DNA of 64,000 nt from Physella acuta (Eukaryota; Mollusca; Gastropoda; Physidae). The translations under genes and the position numbers were made by a program. Shown here piece after piece: positions 12,380 to 23,919 of this stretch. Within the stretch, counting starts at the first letter, position 1, and each line of letters begins with the position of its first letter. The notes under the pieces are model-generated. The model made no database searches. It was not told the origin of the DNA and saw only the letters and a program-made list of their open reading frames with translations. The stretch is taken from the NCBI RefSeq assembly GCF_028476545.1, contig NW_026731907.1, positions 156,515 through 220,514 of the forward strand. The letters run 5' to 3'.

Positions 12380-15300
12380 TGACCGAGGTGACAGCCAATT
12401 AAAGCAGATAAAAAAAAGAAACAAAGAAAGTGCTGTAAGATGGGAGACTACTAACATAGTGCAGAGGACACAAAACGAAATATTACTTGAGTGATTTCCC
12501 CTTAGCAAATGCACTACTATTTTGTACGGTAATAAACAGAAAGAAAAAATACAAAATGGACAACAGGAAATCTTTATCGAGAGAACAAAATAATCAGAAA
12601 AGCTATCACTCAATATTTCTTGCAGCTAGGAAGGCTAGAATGGCATTTTTAATTGCACTAAATTTGATCTCTAACCCTAACCCTAACGCTTGTCGTAATA
12701 CTAACCCTAACTATAACCCGATCCCTAAACTAACCCTAATCGTAATCTATTCCTAACCCTAGACCTGATCCAAAACCTAACGCTAACACTAACCTTTGAT
12801 ATTTTGCTATTATTCTAAACTTTGCGTATATGTTATTAGGTATTCTATTGAATGACTAGGAAATGTATGAAATTTTGATGTATTTCATACTATGATCCAT
12901 TTGGAGGCATTGGATTGACTTCAGTATGAAAAATTCTACTTGAATTAAACACCTATTTGTGATTGAAATTCTGTGACACCATATTTGTTCCGATAGCTGA
13001 ATAAACCTAACTTACCGCATTTCTTTTGTGCCTTGTTTTTGTATTTTGACCCCTATTCTCCACTGTTTCTTTTGTTGTTGTTTCGTTTCTTTTACCCGCG
13101 GTTTCCGTTCCTTCTTCTTTTTCAAGATCGGCGAATATCGACGCGAGTAATTTAGAATTGTCTCCCTGTATAATCTTAGAAAACAGGTAACCTCCCTTGT
13201 CATCTACAAACAGCTGACTCAGAATTTTTGCAACTTGCTGATCGTAGAGTGAACTATAATCTCCAAACAGTTCGTCGCCAGTGAGCTTCTCGTACCAACG
13301 CTGATTGATGCTGGTATTTCCTGAAAGCTCCATCATTGAGGAATTTATTTTCTTGTGATGCAAGAAGTCTTTGAGATTTGTGTTTGGTGATGTGTGAGAC
13401 TCCTCCCAGTGCCGGCCCATGTCTCGGAGAACGTCCCATGGGACCTCCACGGCACGCCCAAGCGGGTCCCGACTTCGCTTGACCCGTCTCACTTTGTAGC
13501 GAGGAGACGAGGCCTTGCGGGCAGCGGCCTTCAACAGGTCTTCGGCCGGAGGGGGCTTGACATTTGGGTTAAGGCGGACCTCCACGGCCGTCAGCGGCCC
13601 GCCGGTCAGCGTCACTTCCGGTAATAGAAGGGTCAAGGTTGAATCAGTCACATCCAGGAGTCTGGAAAAAAAAAAACAGCGCAAGTCGAGTTAGCCATAT
13701 GCGTTGATAGAAAGTATTTCTTTACTTTCTCCTTTATTGTTTTTTATACATTTGTTATTTATAAATATATTTTTTTTTATTCAAACGTCTTTTTTTTTAA
13801 AATTAGGATTAATGGAATTTAATTTAATTTAATTAGAGAAAATGTCTTTGAGATACGAGCGATTCGACCTACGAGCAACATTACGGAACTAACTACACTC
13901 GTATCTCGAGGTACGAACCCCTGCGAATGCATGATCGAACGGTAAAACGCACTACTACCAGTGGCGTAGCGAGGTCGGGTGTCACCCGGTGCGGCACTTA
14001 ATGGTGTCATCCCCCAGAGGCGTAGCGACCCTTCCCGGGGACAAACTTTCAAATTTTTGATTTGCACCCCCACCCTCAAACTTTCGATTTCCACCCCCCC
14101 CCCTCAAGTTTTTCTCTATATATTTTGCTATTTTTTTGCCTTGGTGTCATCCCCCCCCCCCCCTAAATAGTGTCACCCGGTGTGATCCGCACCCCCCCCC
14201 CCCCCTCTCGCTACGCCTCTGACTACTGCTAATCCGATTGTCTTGAGTTCCCGATCCCGTGACGAGCAATTAAGGGAAAGTGAAGGAGTACTGACCCTAC
14301 TAACAATCAGAGTTTCTTCCAGGCATCTCTTCGGGGGGGGGGGGGGGGGGGGGGGGGGGCAAAAAAAAAAAGCCCCCCCCCCCCCGAAAATTTTTTTACC
14401 GCCCCCCCCCCCCCCTTGAACGAAATGAAATTTATATAATTTATATAGAAAATATATACTTTTAACAGTGTCCGCCCCCCCCCCCGAAGAAAGTTTACCG
14501 CCCCCCGAAAATTTCAAGTGCCCCCCCCCCCCCGGAGAAAAAAGTCTGGAAGAAACACTGCTAACAATTCATATGCCGAGGTCACAGATACGGCAGAACC
14601 ATTTACTCTGTTTCCTGTCTAGAAAGTTCAGTATCGTATCGCGGTTTCTTCCGCTGGAATCGTTGTTAAGATGAAGGATTCCATTACATTAACACAATCA
14701 AAAACCGAGTTCGTGTTTTAGTTTAGTTTTCATAACTAAGTTTAGAGTCACTGTATCGATACAGGGGAAAAAGTTAGGGTAAAGAATATTAATTACAGAT
14801 TAAATATTAATAGAATATTAACACAATGCGACTTTAGTCAGGTTTGAGCTTGTGTGCGACTTTATTTGGTATCAATGTGCAGTAACTACGTGTAGATCAA
14901 GGTTAAAATGCCGATTCTGGATAAAAATCCGTTTTCAAAGAAACCTTTCGGTTAAATTTGAAGTTAATGTAGTGATTCAGTTTTTATTTTCGGTTTAGAG
15001 AATAAGACAACTCTATCAACATAGCACCCGTTGTATTTCTCTCTCAACGGGCCATTTAACTAGTTAATAAAATATACGAAGTGACTACTCGGAAGAAGAT
15101 TTTTCTCCCCAACGTCTCCACTTAGTCGGCAAAAGATAGCTCTGCGCATGTGCAGTGACCTATGGTTAGGGATAGGATTAGGGTTAGGGATAAGATTAGG
15201 GTTAGGGATAGGATTAGGTTTAGGAATAAGATTAGGGTTGGTGTTAGGGTTCTGCGGTTGTAAATACACGCATGCGCAGCACCATCGAAAACATCGCCGC

Positions 15301-18300
15301 GATGGCAAGTCGTAGTTTCTCTCCATTACGCATGCGCATCTTATTCCGGCTAGCATCGGCCTAAAATATAACCACAATCTTACCTAGGAAGTTCAGGTGT
15401 TGGCGGCACAGCATGCATTGTCCACATGACCTCAGACGCCGTCTGGTTGGGATTCGTCCCCACACCGGTCAAGGTGACAAGGTACGGCGTGCAAGGCAAC
15501 AAATCGCACTGGGTGAACTCTGACCTGACAGCCGACAGCGCATGCGTCAACCCAGCGTCACGTGAGTCTTTTGACTTCCTCACATTCACCTGTAAGATGT
15601 ATCACCACACATGTATGTATCAACACACGTGTATGTGTCACCATATATTTGTATGTCGCACCACACGTGTATGTATCACCACTTATGCATGTATCACCAC
15701 TTATGCATGTATCACCACTTATGCATGTATCACCACTTATGTATGTATCACCACTTATGCATGTATCACCACTTATGCATGTATCACCACTTATGCATGT
15801 ATCACCACACATGTATGTATAAACACACGTGCATGTATTGCATGTGTATAAATCACCACACCTATACGTATCACAACATATTCTGTATCACTACTTGTGT
15901 GCATGTATCACCACTTGTGTATAAATCACTACTTGTGTATGTATCAGCACATGTGTATGTATCACCACTTATGTATGTATCACCACTTATGTATGTATCA
16001 CCACTTGTGTATGTATCACCACACGTTTATGTATCACCACTTGTGTATGTATCACCACATGTGTATGTATCACCACTTATGTATATATCTCCACTTACGT
16101 ATGTATCACCACTTGTGTATGCATCACCACACGTGTATGTATCACCACACGTGTATGTATCACCACTTGCGTATGTATCACCACATGAGTATGTATCACC
16201 ACTTATGTATGTATCACCACTTGTGTATATATCACCACATGTGTATGTATCACCACTTGTGTATGTATAACCACATGTGTATGTATCACCACTTGTGTAT
16301 GTATAAACACACGTGTATGTATCACCACTTGTGCATGTATAACCACATGTGTATGTATCACCACTTGTGCATGTATCACCACCAGTATTCTCTTTAAGCT
16401 GTGCGGTTGCGCGGCCGCGCAGTAGTTTTGAACCTGCCTCACAGTCCTTTTGTAAAATACATATATCTTTGTATAAGACTTTTAGAACACCGCGCACACA
16501 AAATACAAGTTGTACACAAGCCTTTTCCCCTTAGAGGGAGTGTTGATCACCACTTGTTTATGTATCACGACTTATGTATGTATCACCACTTGTGCATGTA
16601 TCCCCACTTGTGTATGTATCACCAAATATTATGTATCATCAAACATGTGCATGTATACTATTCGAGATAACATTTTACCATACTAAGGTAAAATGAAATA
16701 AAAGACCAACCGTCCAATGCTGAGGACAACCGACTACGTTTCAAGATAGCAATTGTACTCACAATGAACCCGGTGATGTTCTGCGAAGAAAACGACGTCC
16801 AAACGAAACCCAAACACGTTTCATTGGAGACAATCTGACTCACTCTACATGAACTCTCTGTAAGCGAAATTTTTAAAAATCTATCTTTAAATGTTAGAAC
16901 GCTAGTGTTAGCTATTACTACCGTATTTATATTAAAAAGAAATTGATACGTTTAAGGGAGAGGGGGGGGGGTGTGCTTCCTTAAAACACAAACTTTGGAC
17001 ATGTCCGACCCTATCCAATAATGCGGTTATATAACAGTACCATAGTTCACGATTCCTAATATAAAACATTGCCCCCCCCCCCCAAATTTAACCACTTTCA
17101 AAAGCTATAACATATTTCAGAACTACAAAAAAATTGTTTTAAAAAAAAATATAAATGCATTTCGTGTTGCATTCTTGTCAAAAAAAATATCGCAGCATGT
17201 TATGGGTTGCTAACGATAATGTAAGCCCCTGGTGTAGACTAATATTTATTCAAAAACTGAAATGTTACGAAAAATACAAATGAAAAAAAAATATCGTTGT
17301 TTTCCAACCATAACACAAAATACACGATAAATCAAAACAATAAATCACACTACCACACCCTCCCTACACAACCTCTCCCATCCCCACCCCTCCCTCCATA
17401 ACCCCTTACATCCCCACCCCTCCCAGCACACTCCCTCCCACCCCCACCCCTCCCTACACAACCCCTCCCATCCCCACCTCTCCCTCCATAACCCCTCCCA
17501 CCCCCACCCCTCCCTACACAACCCCTCCCATCCCCACCCTTCCTCCATAACCCCTCCCATCCCCACCCCTCCCTACACAATCCCTCCCTCCCTACTTTTT
17601 CATACACAATCCTTCCTTTCCCCAACCCTCCCAGCACACTCCCTCCCGTCCCCAACCCTCCCAGCAGACTCCCTCCCATCCCCACCCCTCCCTACACAAT
17701 CCCTCCCTCCCCACCTTTTCATACACAATCCTTCCTCTCCCCTCCCCTCCCTAAACAAACCCCTCCCATTTACCTGCTGATTCCCTTGCTTTGGTCCTAG
17801 CCGACATTCTAGCAAATATTTCCCCCTCGAATCGGTACCCCACGTGACCAACTAGCGTCCCTAGTTGTTTCGGTTCCTCGTTATTTTCGTGTACTGTTGA
17901 TAAAAATAGACACGTTATATAGGGCTAAGATATAGACGTGTTATATAGGGCTAAGAAATAGACATCTTATATAGGGCTAAGAAATAGACATCTTATATAG
18001 GGCTAAGAAATAGACATGTTATATAGGGCTAAGAAATAGACATGTTATATAGGGCTAAGAAATAGACATGTTATATAGGGCTAAGAAATAGACATCTTAT
18101 ATAGGGCTAAGAAATAGACATGTTATATAGGGCTAAGAAATAGACATGTTATATAGGGCTAAGAAATAGACATATTATATAGGGCTAAGAAATAGACATC
18201 TTATATAGGGCTAAGAAATAGACATCTTATATAGGGTTAAGAAATAGACATGTTATATAGGGCTAAGAAATAGACATGTTATATAGGGCTAAGAAATAGA

Positions 18301-19369
18301 CATCTTATATAGGGCTAAGAAATAGAGTTGTATAGGGCTAATCTTAGCTCTTAGGCGGTCAGTCTATCGAGGGTAAGACAGAACATTTGAGGGCACATAA
18401 CATTTTAGGGCACATAATATTTTAGGGCACATAACACATTTTAAGGCACATAACATTATATAGTGCGTATAACATCACATAGAACACATAACATTTTAAG
18501 GCACATAAAGTTTTAGAGCACATAAAGGGCACATAACATCATATAGAGTATATAACATCATTCAGGACAAACAACATCATATAGAGCACATAACATTTTA
18601 GGTCACATAACATAATATAGGACTTGTATATAGGGCACATAACATCATATAGGGCATATAACATCATATAAGGTATATAGCGTCATATAGGGTATATAAC
18701 ACTATATAGGACACATTTAATTCACACGTGGCTAATAAAATTGTATAGGGCATATTAATACATACTACATAATTTAGAGGTAACGCCCTAATCAACACTA
18801 ACCACACCCTACACCACACTGACCCCGCCCTACACAGCAGTGACCCTGCCCTACACAACACTGACCCCGCCCTATACAATACTAACCCCGCCCTACACAA
18901 CACTGACCCCGCCCTACACAACACTGACCCCGCCCTACACAACTCTGACCCCGCCCTAGACAACACTAACCCCGCCCTACTCAACACTGACTCCCGCCCT
19001 ACACAACACCGACCCCGCCCTACACAACACTGACCCCGCCCTAGACGACACTGACCCCGCCCTAGACAACACTAACCCTGCCCTACCCCACACTGACCCC
19101 GCCCTACTCAACACTGACCCCGTCCTACTCAACACAGACCCCGCCCTATACAATACTAACCACGCCTTACTAAACACTAACCCCGCCCTAGACAACACTA
19201 ACCCCGCCCTACTCAACATTAACCCCGCCCTATACAATACTAACCACGCCCTACACAAACCTCTAATGACCTGATAAACGAGCACACAGGTCAACATGAC
19301 CGATGTCAGCATGAACCCGAGGAAGACGTGGAAAAAAAACTTGGCGTCGATCTTCACGTAGTTGGCCAT
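11695..19369 (-). CDS. Signal-anchored protein with fibronectin type III repeats, 3' end open
   Basis: Six exons in transcript order: 19369-19261, 17893-17774, 16857-16763, 15589-15384, 13661-13016, 11804-11695. Five introns have GT-AG ends and matching phases (1, 1, 0, 2, 0). The protein starts [16 protein letters not shown] with one hydrophobic segment (uncleaved anchor or signal peptide). It continues through a charged linker to a fibronectin type III fold: [19 protein letters not shown] joined exactly to VNVRKSKDS, then [18 protein letters not shown] second repeat ([20 protein letters not shown]) is interrupted by a long insertion with basic sites [10 protein letters not shown]-glycosylation sequons (NET, NIT, NQT, NTS) fit an extracellular role. 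Such arrays occur in receptor tyrosine phosphatases and adhesion receptors. No catalytic domain is seen, and the last exon ends in phase 2, so the gene continues below 11.7 kb. Confidence 0.75.
12660..12800. repeat. Degenerate CCCTAA-type interstitial repeat
   Basis: Words ctaaccctaaccctaacg and variants. Similar degenerate stretches occur at 15163-15250, 20095-20150, 35225-35560 and inside 39180-40340. Imperfect and internal, so not a telomere. Confidence 0.8.
13016..13661 (-). CDS. Fibronectin-repeat gene exon 5: second FN3-like region with long insertion
   Basis: 215 codons. Acceptor tttttccag, donor GCG|gtaagt. Begins [20 protein letters not shown], then a Pro/Lys/Arg-rich insertion, then an acidic-polar tail with [18 protein letters not shown] and [13 protein letters not shown]. 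If unspliced, the frame ends six bases later at NAVS and a stop, so this could instead be the last coding exon. Confidence 0.78.
13959..14221. mobile_element. hAT-like MITE, CAGTGGCGTAGC family, copy 1
   Basis: Begins CAGTGGCGTAGCGAGG and ends CGCTACGCCTCTG. Flanks actactac and actactgc are an 8-bp duplication with one change. Internal gaggcgtagcgacc and C runs show it is a nested or composite copy. Confidence 0.85.
14308..14560. mobile_element. hAT-like MITE, CAGTGTTTCTTCCAG family, copy 1
   Basis: Ends CAGAGTTTCTTCCAGGC and GTCTGGAAGAAACACTG are inverted repeats. The flanking 8-bp duplication ctaacaat (14300-14307 and 14561-14568) is perfect. The inside has G and C runs of 10-20 and the conserved core aaaatatatacttttaacag. 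Confidence 0.92.
15384..15589 (-). CDS. Fibronectin-repeat gene exon 4: rest of FN3 domain
   Basis: Acceptor cttacag, donor AG|gtaaga. Continues with [13 protein letters not shown], then [17 protein letters not shown] (strands E-F with the Tyr corner) and a Pro-rich end PPTPELP. Confidence 0.82.
15595..16672 (-). repeat. Minisatellite beside FN3 exon 4 acceptor
   Basis: About 60 copies of a unit near 15-18 bp, catgtatcaccactt with variants. On the transcribed strand it runs straight into the acceptor of exon 4 (gtggtgatacatcttacag). A hAT-like MITE splits it at 16383-16545. Confidence 0.9.
16383..16545. mobile_element. hAT-like MITE, TTCCCTCTAAGCTGCGC family, copy 1
   Basis: Starts CAGTATTCTCTTTAAGCTG and ends TTAGAGGGAGTGTTG. 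The perfect 8-bp duplication atcaccac at each side was taken from the surrounding minisatellite. It carries the gcggttgcgcggccgcgcag palindrome-like core seen in two other copies. Confidence 0.9.
16763..16857 (-). CDS. Fibronectin-repeat gene exon 3: first half of FN3 domain
   Basis: Acceptor gcttacag, donor ATT|gtgagt. Contains [20 protein letters not shown], the A-B strands with the core Trp, and stops after NITGFI within strand C, continued in the next exon. Confidence 0.75.
17345..17770 (-). repeat. Minisatellite beside FN3 gene exon 2 donor
   Basis: Units of about 20-40 bp, ccccacccctccctacacaa. It begins four bases past the donor of exon 2 (transcript sense gtaaatgggaggggtttg). Several frames stay open (Gly/Trp-rich) and were not called as genes. 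Confidence 0.9.
17774..17893 (-). CDS. Fibronectin-repeat gene exon 2: linker
   Basis: Acceptor atcaacag, donor CAG|gtaaat. Reads [20 protein letters not shown] then [19 protein letters not shown] with no stop. A different frame ([18 protein letters not shown]) is also open but does not match the phase of the neighbouring exons. Confidence 0.68.
17905..18330 (-). repeat. 26-bp minisatellite upstream of FN3 gene exon 2
   Basis: About 16 copies of aaatagacatgttatatagg followed by gctaag. On the transcribed strand it ends next to the acceptor of exon 2, so this exon is bracketed by arrays on both sides. Confidence 0.92.
18380..18720 (-). repeat. Degenerate repeat gcacataacatcatatagg
   Basis: About 17 irregular copies of an 18-20 bp unit following the 26-bp array in the same intron. 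Confidence 0.8.
18790..19260 (-). repeat. 21-bp minisatellite beside FN3 gene exon 1 donor
   Basis: About 22 copies of ccgccctacacaacactgac. Transcript sense starts immediately after exon 1 (gtttgtgtagggcgtgg), so the first intron bases are part of the array. Confidence 0.92.
19261..19369 (-). CDS. Fibronectin-repeat gene exon 1: start and hydrophobic anchor
   Basis: ATG at 19369, then 36 codons with a helix [20 protein letters not shown]. The donor chosen is AGAG|gtttgt (phase 1), because it alone joins exon 2 in an open frame. The alternative CAG|gtcatt four codons earlier is phase 0 and does not fit. Confidence 0.7.
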
Positions 19370-19720
19370 CTTGAGAGATCACACCAAATAGAACAAAGGG
19401 AGCTAATCACACACAGCTGGACACAAACACCAGCATCCGTCAACTCTGTAAGCAAAGGAAAACATACCGCCTTTACCCGCAACAACATTCATGTATACCC
19501 ACTGTAAAGTTCAAAGGTTAGGGTTTAGTGGAGTTCTCATCTTCTGGAAATACAAAACCACCATCTTGTACTAGGGAGGATAATATCAAGTGAACAGATT
19601 TGAAAGGTCGGATAGAAAGCGTCTTATTTCATCGCTACTTATTTAAATATTGGGGTTAGACCAAGAGACATAGATGAAAGAATGGTCAGGACTAGAATTA
19701 GGGTTAGTGCTAAGGTTGGG

Positions 19721-19781
19721 CAGTGGCGTAGCCAGAAATTGGTCATGGGAGGGGTTCAAAATGTTTTCCATATGTATACAA

Positions 19782-19866
<85 letters not shown>

Positions 19867-19960
19867 GTATACATAAGCTATATTTGTACGTAGTTGTGGG
19901 GGTCCATGGGAGGGGTTATAACCCCCCCCCCCCCCTAAAACCCCCTTGCCTACGCCACTG
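19721..19960. mobile_element. hAT-like MITE, CAGTGGCGTAGC family, copy 2
   Basis: CAGTGGCGTAGCCAG ... TACGCCACTG flanked by perfect 8-bp duplication aggttggg. Encloses a (TA)n tract of about 85 bp. Confidence 0.92.
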
Positions 19961-20336
19961 AGGTTGGGGAACAGCGTTAGAGACGACGGCGAAATCAATC
20001 TTGGCCTGGGGGTGCAAGACATTACCACCCTTCCGTCAATTACCTCCAGCAGACATAAGGAGCAATTACCCCCTCCCCCCGTCCAGTTAGGTAGAAGTTA
20101 GGGTTAGGGTTTGTGTTATTGTTAGTGTTAGATTTAGGGTTAGGGTTATTGAGTAGTTGCCCAGGGGGAATTGCCAGGACGGTAATGACTCCTAGGGTTG
20201 GTATCGTGTGGGTGGGAATGCCCAGGTGATAAAAATGACTCCGGGGGTTGACATAAGGGGGGGGGGGGGGTACATGGGGTAATTGACTTGAGGAGGTAAT
20301 GTCCTAGACTCCTTTGCCTGACATCATTGTTAGAAG

Positions 20337-20597
20337 CAGAGGCGTAGCGAGGGGGTGCGGGGGTGCGGACCGCACCGGGTGACACCATTTAGGGGGGTGA
20401 CACCAAGGCAAAAAATAGTAAAATATATAGAGAAAAACTTGAGAGGGGGTGCAAATCAAAAGTTTGAGGGGGGGGGGGGTGCAAATCGAAAATTTGAAAT
20501 TTTGTCCCCGGGAAAGGTCGCTACACCTCTGGTGGGGGGGGGGGGGTGACACCATTAAGTGCCGCACCGGGTAACACCCGTCCTCGCTACGCCACTG
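20337..20597. mobile_element. hAT-like MITE, CAGTGGCGTAGC family, copy 3
   Basis: CAGAGGCGTAGCGAGGG ... CTCGCTACGCCACTG with perfect 8-bp duplication gttagaag. Contains gcaaatcgaaaatttg modules that match the unit of the 5.9 kb array. Confidence 0.92.
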
Positions 20598-20949
20598 GTT
20601 AGAAGTAGCGATTTATTTTTTTTATCCACATTTCTTTTGCTCGTCTGTCTCAAAGATGGGTTTTTTAAAGCCTGATAGGTGGTTAGGGTATGTGTTCGGT
20701 TAGGTTACTTGACGGGGACGGGGTAAGGGGTACGAGGTGGGGAGTTGATTAGGATTACGATGTGGAAAAGGTGGTTAAGAATATAGTCAGACATAAAAGT
20801 AATGGTCGCGATTCTAACAAAAAAAACAGCACTTAGTGCTATTAATTGCAAGGTATCTTTGAGGCATTTTCTTTTCTGCGATGGCGGGGGGGGGGGCACT
20901 TAAAGCTTCCGGGTGCACAATTTTTTGTCTATTTTTTTCCCGATGGGAG

Positions 20950-21205
20950 CAGTAGCGTAGCAAGGGGGGCGGGGGGACATATGTCCCCGGGCGCCGACCT
21001 TATGGGGCGCCAAAATGTGTTGGAAAAATAAATTGAAAGGTCGAGGGGGGCGCAAATCGAAAATTTGAGGGGGTGGGTGCAAATCGAAATCTGAGGGGGA
21101 GGGGTTGCAAATCGAAAGTTTGAGGGGGGTGCAAATCAAAATCTTGAGGGGGGTGCAAATCGAAAAGTTTGTCCCCGGGCGCCTGGAAGGGTCGCTTCGC
21201 CTCTG
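20950..21205. mobile_element. hAT-like MITE, CAGTGGCGTAGC family, copy 4
   Basis: CAGTAGCGTAGCAAGGGG ... TCGCTTCGCCTCTG, flanks gatgggag and gatggggg (one difference). Four tandem gcaaatcgaaa modules inside. Confidence 0.88.
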
Positions 21206-21427
21206 GATGGGGGTCGATAGACGTGGTCCGGGAGATAGTAGTAATACTGTCAGTTTCTTTCAGGTATGTTTAAACGTACGAACGAAGTAGATAAGTGTTC
21301 GACCTGTATCGCGGTTAGGCTTAGGTTAAATCTTGGATTTACCTTAACCTATACTAGCTAATGATATCCCCTGTAGAAAACCATAAGCGTGCTGATATTT
21401 ATTATACTAGCTTTTACAAGTATAAGT

Positions 21428-21668
21428 AAAGTTCTCTTTTCGAACTTGGTGGCAGGTGAAGTAGAGTACACCTGTTTCTGTACCCTCGGCAGATGAAGGG
21501 ATAATAGTGTGGTCAGCACTATGTCCAGCCATATTTATTTTCCCCAAAGAAAAGCAGGTACCCATTAGAGCTGGGTGGACTCAAGGACATGCTCTGACTC
21601 TAGCAGAGATGGGACCGAACTTGTGACTTTCAGGTTAGCAGTCGAACGCTTTACCATTCGACCATTTT
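21428..21668 (-). mobile_element. tRNA-derived SINE, family B
   Basis: On the - strand: tRNA-like head with A and B box words, the spacer cccagctctaatgggtacc, the conserved core gtgctgaccacactat and the tail ttcgaaaagagaactt. Same family as 23215, 32504, 34180, 43478, 46378, 48885, 55245, 57126 and 59813. Confidence 0.8.
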
Positions 21669-22119
21669 ATAGAAATTTAGATTTAGACATAGATCCTTTG
21701 CTGAGCTGCATTAGCATTTAGGCTTTAGAATCTATATAGACTAGGCTAGACCTAGTCTAGAACTAATCTGCAACTAACATTTTAATCCAACTTTAATATA
21801 ACCCTAATTCTAAGAAAACATTCAGTAACCTGTAGATACAATTAAGCGTCAATGATTATAACTTACGTACTGTATTGAATGAACGTTTAAAAGTAATTCG
21901 ATTAGATCTAGATCTAAACTCTATGTGCTATGCAGTTAAGGAAATATTTTGATCAAAGCGTAGCCATGACGTCACTCCCAGCATGCACTAGTGCTGATAT
22001 TAAAAACTAGAACAGTTCACATCTATTTTAATGAAACAATTTTCAAAATGTCGAACTGGTAATTTTATTCTTAACATTTGAAGAGTTTTAATAGTGTTGT
22101 CAAAGGGGTTCTCTTTATC

Positions 22120-23212
22120 CGGGGCCCTGACTGAAATATATACTCGGGGCCCTGACTGAAATATATAACCGGGGCCCTGACTGAAATATATAACCGGGGC
22201 CCTGACTGAAATATATAACCGGGGCCCTGACTGAAATATATAACCGGGGCCCTGACTGAAATATATAACCGGGGCCCTGACTGAAATATATAACCGGGGC
22301 CCTGACTGAAATATATAACCGGGCCCTGACTGAAATATATTACCGGGGCCCTGACTGAAATATATACACGGGCCCTGACTGAAATATATAGTAGGGGCCC
22401 TGACTGAAATATATAACCGGGGCCCTGACTGAAATATATACACGGGCCCTGACTGAAATATATAGTAGGGGCCCTGACTGAAATATATAACCGAGGCCCT
22501 GACTGAAATATATACTCGGGACCCTGACTGAAATATATAACCGATGCCCTGACTGAAATATATTACCGGGGCCCTGACTGAAATATATAACCGGTGCCCT
22601 GACTGAAATATATAACCGGTGCCCTGACTGAAATATATACCCGGGGCCCTGACTGTAATATATAACCGGGGCCCTGACTGAAATATATAACCGGGACCCT
22701 GACTGAAATATATACACGGGGCCCTGACTGAACGATATACTCGGGGCTCTGACTGAAATATATAACCGGGGCCCTGAATGAAATATATACTCGGGGCCCT
22801 GACTGAAATATATACTCGGGGCCATGACTGAAATATATACTCGGGGCCATGACTGAAATATATAACCGGGGCCCTGAATGAAATATATAACCGGGGCCCT
22901 GACTGAAATATATACTCGGGACCCTGACTGAAATATATAACCGGGGACCTGACTGAAATATATAACCGGGGCCCTGACTGAAATATATACTCGGGACCCT
23001 GACTGAAATATATACTCGGGACCCTGACTGAAATATATAACCGGGGCCCTGACTGAAATATATAACCGGGGCCCTGACTGAAATATATACTCGGGGCCAT
23101 GACTGAAATATATAACCGGGGCCCTGACTGAAATATATAACCGGGGCCCTGACTGAAATATACACCCGGGGCCCTGACTGAAATATACAGCAGGGTCCCG
23201 TCTGAAATATAT
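22120..23212 (-). repeat. 25-bp minisatellite ggggccctgactgaaatata
   Basis: About 43 copies. The - strand frame of 440 codons (repeated YISVRAP and YIFQSGP words) is a translation of the array, because the unit alternates length and has no start context or homology. Each unit reads tatatatttcag|TCAGGG in - sense, a perfect-looking 3' splice site. Confidence 0.95.
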
Positions 23213-23214
23213 AG

Positions 23215-23413
23215 TGGACGGAATGGCCTAGCGGTAGAGAGCAATGCTGCTAACCGAAAGTCTTGAGTCCGCATCTGGGTCAGTAGACCGTCCATGAGAC
23301 GGCTGGGCATAGTGCTGACCACACTATCCCTTAATATGCCGAGGTCACAGAAAAAGGTGAACTCTACTTCACCTGCCCCGTAGACCGTGATGTTTGGTTG
23401 GGGAACTTTACTT
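23215..23413 (+). mobile_element. tRNA-derived SINE, family B
   Basis: Head ggacggaatggcctagcggt (A box), B box region degenerate, core gctgggcatagtgctgacca and tail ggggaactttact. An internal deletion removes the spacer present in other copies. Confidence 0.8.
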
Positions 23414-23534
23414 TTTATTGTATGGTTGTGTCGGATAGATATATTATAGTTGTGTTGAACCTTTGTGTAAATTGAGAGTATCGTCCCTTTTGCTTACATG
23501 TAACATCATAGTGTTTCTTTTATGTCCACAAAAA

Positions 23535-23910
23535 CTTCTTCTTCTTCTTCGTTCTTAATTTTTTGTGTTGGGAGGGATCGAGCCTTATCTGCCAGAGGGT
23601 TTGAACTCGAGATTTTTTTTCGAATTTATCAACCATGAGCTTTTCCGCCACGACCACGACTCCAACACAATTAAGCGTTACGTGTCAACTGGTTATGCGC
23701 CATTGAGTCCATTGACTCCGATTTCAGCCTGCTTTTCTTTATGGATTTGCTTCCATAGCCTTTGTCCAACCAAGAACAAACTAAAAGGCAGCAGTTGTTT
23801 TGATTTTGGAGTTGTCTCTCCTAGAAGAGTGGCTGTCCCCAGCTAACGAGCCTCATCTGCCCGTGGGTTAGCAACCATGAGCTTTACTGACTCGACCACG
23901 CCGACCACTC
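23535..23910 (-). mobile_element. tRNA-derived SINE, family A
   Basis: Reverse-strand copy with (GAA)n tail at 23535-23552 and the ctaggagagacaactcc body. Like the 8.56 kb copy it has a partly repeated head. Confidence 0.8.
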
Positions 23911-23919
23911 AGTGGCTAG

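Noticed and set aside
16658-16843. Exon 3 of the fibronectin gene read as a helix 2 exon of a third four-helix protein (shared RVSQI)
   Set aside because: The joint from ATT|gtgagt to exon 4 completes a fibronectin strand in phase, while no helix 3 or 4 exons follow. The five-residue match is probably chance.
17600-17893. Alternative frame [18 protein letters not shown] in exon 2 of the fibronectin gene
   Set aside because: It has a stop just upstream and its phase fits neither neighbouring exon.
22000-23322. 440-codon open frame on the - strand with repeated YISVRAP words
   Set aside because: It is a translation of the 25-bp array. The other two frames are also open for long stretches, as expected for a repeat without stops.
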